Assembly: GCA_023231115.1 (NCBI GenBank)
Contig: JALNWA010000009.1
Coordinates: forward strand, 1 to 45,596
Length of the DNA stretch: 45,596 bases
Reading direction: 5' to 3'
From: Candidatus Altimarinota bacterium
Lineage (GTDB): Bacteria; Patescibacteriota; Gracilibacteria; UBA1369; LOWO2-01-FULL-3
Part shown: positions 41,260-45,596 of the stretch, piece by piece
Layout of the letters: each line of letters opens with the position of its first letter
Numbering within the stretch: position 1 is the stretch's first letter
The notes under the pieces: model-generated
Database searches by the model: none
What the model was told of the DNA's origin: nothing
Seen by the model: only the letters and a program-made list of their open reading frames with translations
Position numbers and translations under genes: made by a program

Positions 41260-42369
41260 TTATTTTTTTAAGAGATTTTTATATTCAAATTCATATATGT
41301 GCAAAAAGGACATTAGCACAATAAGCACAAGCGGTCCAATTACGACCCCCTTAAGCCCCATTGTCACAACTCCACCCAAAACGACCAAGAACATCATAAG
41401 AGGATAAGTTTGCGTCTTTCCACGAATAAGATAAGGTCTTGCGATATTATCAACAGATCCGGTAACAACCACTCCCCATAAGAAAAGGAAAAGCGCAGGA
41501 TAATAATCACCTAGTATTAGAAGGATTATACAAGCAGGAACCCAAATAATGGCCGTTCCAATAACCGGAACAAGAGAGAAAAAAGCAATAGCCGTTCCCC
41601 AGAAAACCGGATTTGAAATACCGGCAATCATAAATCCGACTCCTCCCACAATTCCCTGAAGAACAGCGGTAAAAAACACACCAAAAACAACAGCCTTCAC
41701 TGTGTCCTTTATTTTGAAAAAGAGTTGAGATTCATATAAAGAAGGAAGTGGACTTAGCTGTCCAATTCTTTCAACAAGAAGTTTTCCATCTTTGAAAAAG
41801 TAAAATAGGCAAAACAAAAGAACAACAAGACCAAGAGCAATTTCTGAAATGCTTTTCAATAGAGACGCTGTCTGCGAAACAAGGAAAGAGCTTAGAGACT
41901 TGGCGATATCAATTATATTTTGTTTCAAATTCATGTCCTCAACATTCACAAAAGGAGACAGCATATTTTTCAAATCATAGAAAAATCCGCCTTCTTTCCA
42001 TTGCAAATATTTATCAAAAACTCCGGAATTCAATTTAACCTGAATCAATTCATAAGTGGAAAAAGCCTCACTTGTAAGCAATAAAATAAAGATAGCTATC
42101 GGAACGAGAATTATTAGAACAATCAATAAGCAAGAAACTATACTTGAAAGCTTCTCCCATCCTCTAAAAAATTTCAACAAAGCCCTGTGCAAAGGATTAA
42201 AAGCTATAACCAAAACAGCCGCAATAAAAATGACTGTAATAAACGGACTTAAAATCCCAACCATGTAATAAAGCGCGAACAACAGACATGCAATCAGAAA
42301 ATATCCAGGAAGTTTCTCCAAGATAATTGCGCTATCAGATTTAAAATGAAAAGGTTTTCTTTCTTTCAT
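41260..42369 (-). CDS. AI-2E transporter family (PerM/YdiK-type) membrane protein
   Basis: 369 residues from ATG 42369. A GTG six codons upstream would lie beside the -10 box, so I rejected it. Typical plan for the family: helices at ~20-65 in pairs (FLIACLLFALYYMVGILSP, FIAAVLVIAFNPLHRALLKFF), an extracellular middle region, then a cluster of helices with LVVLLFCLFYFFKDGKLL, GGVGFMIAGISNPVFWGTAIAFFSLVPVIGTAIIWVP and the signature-like ending LRGKTQ-YPLMMFLVVLGGVVTMGLKGVVIGPL. Members export small molecules, or act as Na+/H+ antiporters in some species; the substrate is unknown. A promoter ends only 6 nt before the ATG, suggesting a leaderless mRNA. Confidence 0.9.
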   Translation of the reverse strand: MKERKPFHFKSDSAIILEKLPGYFLIACLLFALYYMVGILSPFITVIFIAAVLVIAFNPLHRALLKFFRGWEKLSSIVSCLLIVLIILVPIAIFILLLTSEAFSTYELIQVKLNSGVFDKYLQWKEGGFFYDLKNMLSPFVNVEDMNLKQNIIDIAKSLSSFLVSQTASLLKSISEIALGLVVLLFCLFYFFKDGKLLVERIGQLSPLPSLYESQLFFKIKDTVKAVVFGVFFTAVLQGIVGGVGFMIAGISNPVFWGTAIAFFSLVPVIGTAIIWVPACIILLILGDYYPALFLFLWGVVVTGSVDNIARPYLIRGKTQTYPLMMFLVVLGGVVTMGLKGVVIGPLVLIVLMSFLHIYEFEYKNLLKK

Positions 42370-42375
42370 ACTGAA

Positions 42376-42404
42376 AATATATAACACATTCGGTCTTAGT
42401 GCAA
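42376..42404 (-). promoter_or_regulatory. Promoter of the AI-2E-SLH gene pair
   Basis: On the minus strand TTGCAC (42399-42404), a 17-nt spacer and TATATT (42376-42381); predicted transcription start coincides with the ATG at 42369. Confidence 0.55.
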
Positions 42405-42422
42405 AGCAAAAACGAGAAAAAA

Positions 42423-44648
42423 CTAAATTAAAGGCTCTTCAAAAATCGGAGCTCCCTGAGGACCAAGGTTATCAAACTCACCGGCCTCATCCCATTTCGC
42501 CAACATTTTCTCTACATTCTCACGTTTTTCACAATAATTTTTGCGAGAATTAGCAATAATTTCTTTTACATAAGTTCCTTCCACTTTCGGAACATCAATA
42601 GTTCTCGCAGAAAAAGCCTCGCGAATCTCTCCATTCACAGACATCTTACAATAAAATTCCCTGACTCCAAGATTTATAATATCTCGTTCTTTAAAAGTAG
42701 GATTGTATTCGGCCGCCAAAATCCCGGCATCATCCGACCCAACTCTAAAGCTTATTATTGAGCCAACATTCCCAAACACAGTTTTGTTCACAACATTCGA
42801 AAGCTGTCCCATATATTGATGTGCAATTGTCAGGTTAAGCCTGTATTTTCTTGCCTCAGACAAGATTTCCGCAAAAGTATCCGTCGCAAAATTCTGGAAC
42901 TCATCAACATACAAATAAAAATCTTTTCTGTCCGCCTCCTTCATCCCCGCACGACTCATCGCCGCTTGATAGATTTTCGTAATAATCATCGCTCCAAGAA
43001 GCGAGCTGTTTTCCTCTCCAAGAAGACCTTTTGACACTTTCATTAAAAGAATTTTCTGCCCGTCCATAACATCCTTAATATCAAATTTGCTCTTCGGCTG
43101 GCCAATAATATTCCTAATCATATTTGTCGCAACAAACTGTCCGACTTTATTAAGTAACGGAGTAATGGCTTCAGCATCAAACTTTTCACTCCATCCGGCA
43201 AACTCGGAAACCCAGAAATTCTTAACAACATTATCTTTGATACGCGACACTATACTTTGTCTGTAATTTTTATCAGTAAGCATTTTCAAGATTGAAAGTA
43301 CCGTTGTATTTGGACTATCCAAAAGAGCCAGAACCGTATATCTAAGCACATGTTCGAGCCTATCAGTCCAGTTTGTTCCAAAAAGTTTTTTGAAAATTTG
43401 AATGAATCCAATAGTCACCTGCATCTTATATTCCTCATCAACACTCTCCATCGGATTAAAAGAAATAGGGAAAGAAATATCAGCAGGATCAAAATAAATA
43501 ACATCTTTCATCCTTTCCTTTGGCACAAACTCCAAAACATTGTCCACAAGATCTCCATGCGGATCAAGCACACCAACTCCCTTTCCGCTTTCAATATCTT
43601 CTTTAATCAAAAGCTCAAGCAATTTCGATTTTCCAACTCCGGATTTTCCCACGATATAAAGATGTCTGCGCCTGTCTTCACGCTTTATACCAAATTCATC
43701 AAAATTATTATGATAATTTGTAATACCAAAGACACTCACATCCTTGTCTCCCGAAGAAGTTTTTGGAAGATCCTGCGGAGCTTCAGACTTCCTCGCAAGA
43801 ACATGCACTATATGAGGCACAAAATCGGGATTTGGCAAATGATACAAAGTGGAAACTTCAGCCGGACTAAGCATAAAAGGTCTTACAAACTTTCTAGACC
43901 TATATTCGTCCAAAAATATTTTAGTTGGAACGTCTTCGGCCTTAAATTTTTGTACATCCGTGACATTAAATTGGTAAAAACTATTTACCACAGCATTAAG
44001 TTTATTCTCCGCTTCTTCTTTACTACCAGCCAAATACGCCACCCTCATCGTCACCTCAAAAGATTTCATCTTTGATTTCTCAATCGCCATTTTATATCTC
44101 TGTTTTATCACACTATTTTCATCCTTAACCCTGACGCGATCCCTAAGACTAAACAATTTTTTAAAATTATTCCACTTAAGAAGAATTCTACGCTTAAGCA
44201 AATACCATGCATTTGGATCAACCGGGTTTACAACAGTCTGCACCCAAACCTGTTCTCTGGAGGCAATCTTGGAAATAACAGAAAAAAGCCTACTTTGACT
44301 ATCCTCGGAAAAGTCTTTAAAAGTTTTGAAAGGATACACATCCCCAAAATTTAATTTTAACCTTGCACCAGCCAAAAAAGACTTCTTCGGATCAAAACCG
44401 GAAACATAATCCTTCACAAATTTTATCTCACAATCCGGATAAATCGAATAAAACATTCCTTCAAGTGTCTCATATAAATTGTCAGGGACGGCACAAAAAA
44501 AGTAAGTATACTGCTCAAATCCAAGCATTTCGAACGAAATCTTAACCCCTTTTATAGTATTATGAAGATTCGTCAAAAACTCATAGAATAAATCCTCTTT
44601 TTTCTTTTCGTCGTCGCCTTGCGGCACTATGATTTGAAAATATTTCAT
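42423..44648 (-). CDS. VirD4/TraG-like type IV coupling ATPase
   Basis: 741 residues from ATG 44648. An in-frame start at 44702 lies upstream of the consensus promoter, so it cannot be used from it; AAGG before ATG 44648 supports the choice. No N-terminal membrane helices are seen. After ~270 residues of an alpha/beta region, the motor domain has Walker A GKSGVGKSKLL (~335), GVGVLDPHGDLVDNVLEFVP, DVIYFDPADISFPISFNPM, Walker B FYLYVDEFQNFATD (~600) and LTIAHQYMGQL, as in VirD4/TraG and DUF87 ATPases. These pump DNA or protein through a channel, but no other secretion or conjugation gene is in the window. Similar lone ATPases are common in CPR genomes; a role in DNA transfer or pili is inference. 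Confidence 0.88.
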   Translation of the reverse strand: MKYFQIIVPQGDDEKKKEDLFYEFLTNLHNTIKGVKISFEMLGFEQYTYFFCAVPDNLYETLEGMFYSIYPDCEIKFVKDYVSGFDPKKSFLAGARLKLNFGDVYPFKTFKDFSEDSQSRLFSVISKIASREQVWVQTVVNPVDPNAWYLLKRRILLKWNNFKKLFSLRDRVRVKDENSVIKQRYKMAIEKSKMKSFEVTMRVAYLAGSKEEAENKLNAVVNSFYQFNVTDVQKFKAEDVPTKIFLDEYRSRKFVRPFMLSPAEVSTLYHLPNPDFVPHIVHVLARKSEAPQDLPKTSSGDKDVSVFGITNYHNNFDEFGIKREDRRRHLYIVGKSGVGKSKLLELLIKEDIESGKGVGVLDPHGDLVDNVLEFVPKERMKDVIYFDPADISFPISFNPMESVDEEYKMQVTIGFIQIFKKLFGTNWTDRLEHVLRYTVLALLDSPNTTVLSILKMLTDKNYRQSIVSRIKDNVVKNFWVSEFAGWSEKFDAEAITPLLNKVGQFVATNMIRNIIGQPKSKFDIKDVMDGQKILLMKVSKGLLGEENSSLLGAMIITKIYQAAMSRAGMKEADRKDFYLYVDEFQNFATDTFAEILSEARKYRLNLTIAHQYMGQLSNVVNKTVFGNVGSIISFRVGSDDAGILAAEYNPTFKERDIINLGVREFYCKMSVNGEIREAFSARTIDVPKVEGTYVKEIIANSRKNYCEKRENVEKMLAKWDEAGEFDNLGPQGAPIFEEPLI

Positions 44649-44669
44649 ATCAAACCTTATTAGCACAAA

Positions 44670-44698
44670 ACTATAACACTTTCCCCTTTTTCTGTCAA
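44670..44698 (-). promoter_or_regulatory. Consensus promoter of the VirD4-like ATPase
   Basis: On the minus strand perfect TTGACA (44693-44698), a 17-nt spacer and TATAGT (44670-44675) with a TGT extension; about 21 nt to the chosen start. This is the closest to consensus in the window. Confidence 0.75.
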
Positions 44699-44758
44699 GC
44701 ACAAGCCGTACTCAAGCTCATGGAACAGTATACCAGCCCCAAGTTACAACACAAATTT

Positions 44759-45596
44759 TTAATAAACCTCCTTCAAATAACATTTCTCACAATATACTAT
44801 TTCGGGGCTGTCTTTTGAATAAACAGACCTCATTTTTTCAGCACAGTTTGAGCAATTTCGATCGAAAAGCTTTCTTTGAGGACGCAATGAAAGTCGCGCA
44901 AAATACCTGCAATTCGAGCACCTCTTAGGAACAGGCAAATTCATTTTTCGATAAAAATCCAACTCATATTTCATGATTTTGTAATTTTTATTGCATTTTC
45001 CACATGTCAAAACTTTCTCACAAATATCATCAGGGACATCTTTTATGTTTTCAGGAACCGCGACAGCCTGCCCAATCGGAGCAGTAATGTCTTCGATTTC
45101 TTTCCATCGATATCCCAATTTTAAAACCTCCTCTTTAGACAACGGATAATATTCATTCGCAACACTTTCGTTATAAGCAAGCGGCGAAATCTCACAAGGA
45201 AAATATTCCCCCCACTCCCCAGTTTTCATCATTTGCTCAATAATTTTCGGCACTAATCTTTCATATTCTTCCTGAGTATATTGTTTATTAAAAATACAAT
45301 ATTTCTTATTTCGTAGCGCAATGCAACCAAAACAATTTTGCGATCCATAACAAGATTCGCAGTACAAAAGATTGCTGGAATTAAAAACATACAAACAAAA
45401 ATGAACATTGTAAGTTCCTATTGTTCCAAGAACCTCATATGACAATTCCGGCTTCACATACATATTGGAGCAATCCATCAAATCTTTGGTTTGGATCCCA
45501 ACTTGAACATATTTTAAATCTTCACTGTCAGAAACGTCGTAGCAATTTTCACAATTTTTAGAATTCGAAATAAAATCCCCAGTACAATTTTCTGAA
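44759..45596 (-). CDS. Cysteine-rich zinc-ribbon protein, 5' end outside window
   Basis: The frame stays open to the right edge, so the start is missing; at least 278 residues are visible. The upstream part is a ladder of short Cys-Asn repeats (SENCTGDF, SKNCENCYDVSDSEDL, SNLLYCESCYGSQNCFGC) that look like stacked turns, perhaps a small beta-helix. Then come LRNKKYCIFNKQYTQEEYE and TGEWGEYFP, and two C-terminal zinc ribbons: CGKC with CSNC (~35 residues apart), and CSNC with CEKC at the very end. I know this arrangement from uncharacterised CPR proteins, sometimes misannotated as CaiB/BaiF family; the function is unknown. It is 110 nt from the VirD4-like start, with that gene's promoter between. 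Confidence 0.8.
   Translation of the reverse strand, partial: SENCTGDFISNSKNCENCYDVSDSEDLKYVQVGIQTKDLMDCSNMYVKPELSYEVLGTIGTYNVHFCLYVFNSSNLLYCESCYGSQNCFGCIALRNKKYCIFNKQYTQEEYERLVPKIIEQMMKTGEWGEYFPCEISPLAYNESVANEYYPLSKEEVLKLGYRWKEIEDITAPIGQAVAVPENIKDVPDDICEKVLTCGKCNKNYKIMKYELDFYRKMNLPVPKRCSNCRYFARLSLRPQRKLFDRNCSNCAEKMRSVYSKDSPEIVYCEKCYLKEVY

Overview
The window reads as a compact, AT-rich bacterial chromosome segment with short intergenic gaps, overlapping and abutting genes, and many secreted or membrane-tethered proteins of unknown function. The mix suggests a Patescibacteria/CPR-type bacterium: a lone VirD4-like ATPase with no other secretion genes, a cysteine-rich zinc-ribbon protein of a kind I associate with CPR genomes, short versions of housekeeping proteins, very large surface proteins and few recognisable Shine-Dalgarno sequences. 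This is inference; a marker-gene tree is needed. TGA behaves as a rare stop codon (3 of 39 genes) and does not occur inside the long genes, so the Gly-TGA code of Gracilibacteria/Absconditabacteria is not in evident use.

Layout. 1-9.9 kb (+): two giant genes, a 5'-truncated protein of more than 1600 residues with MORN-like repeats and a secreted 1660-residue protein with Cys-bounded modules and a beta-helix-like C-terminus, closed by a terminator. 9.9-12.2 kb (+): holA, a TrmB-type regulator and a small unknown gene. 12.3-14.3 kb (-): gatC-gatA and a small membrane protein. 14.3-16.6 kb (+): membrane protein, cytidylyltransferase-like enzyme, ftsX and recO. 16.6-22.4 kb (-): a Rel protein with a degenerate hydrolase domain, a tethered repeat protein, a Yip1-like membrane protein, a lipoprotein and ribosomal protein L25. 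22.5-24.4 kb (+): ybaB, mltG and an unknown gene. 24.4-25.7 kb (-): a FecR-domain membrane protein.

25.8-26.0 kb (+) holds the most unusual item: a 68-nt tRNA-like RNA with perfect acceptor and T arms, a G3-U70 pair and A73 (alanine identity), but no proper D or anticodon arm, followed by a strong terminator. It resembles the tRNA half of tmRNA without the mRNA part.

26.1-33.5 kb (-): a P-loop kinase, dnaA, a 340-nt A/C-rich gap that could hold origin or leader elements, then a probable five-gene operon (surface protein, tail-anchored protein, pyrH, frr, rseP). 33.7-34.5 kb (+): an unknown gene. 34.7-39.6 kb (-): groES-groEL under a CIRCE operator, two unknown proteins with good promoters, and RNase Y. 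39.9-40.4 kb (+): a small secreted Lys/Thr/Asn-rich protein. 40.4-45.6 kb (-): an SLH protein, an AI-2E-family permease, the VirD4-like ATPase and a 5'-truncated zinc-ribbon protein.

Core functions present are replication (dnaA, holA), nucleoid and repair (ybaB, recO), translation (gatCA, frr, L25), RNA decay (rny), chaperones (groESL), stringent response (rel), and envelope growth and proteolysis (mltG, ftsX, rseP). Promoters of the TTGACA/TATAAT type were read by eye upstream of many minus-strand units.
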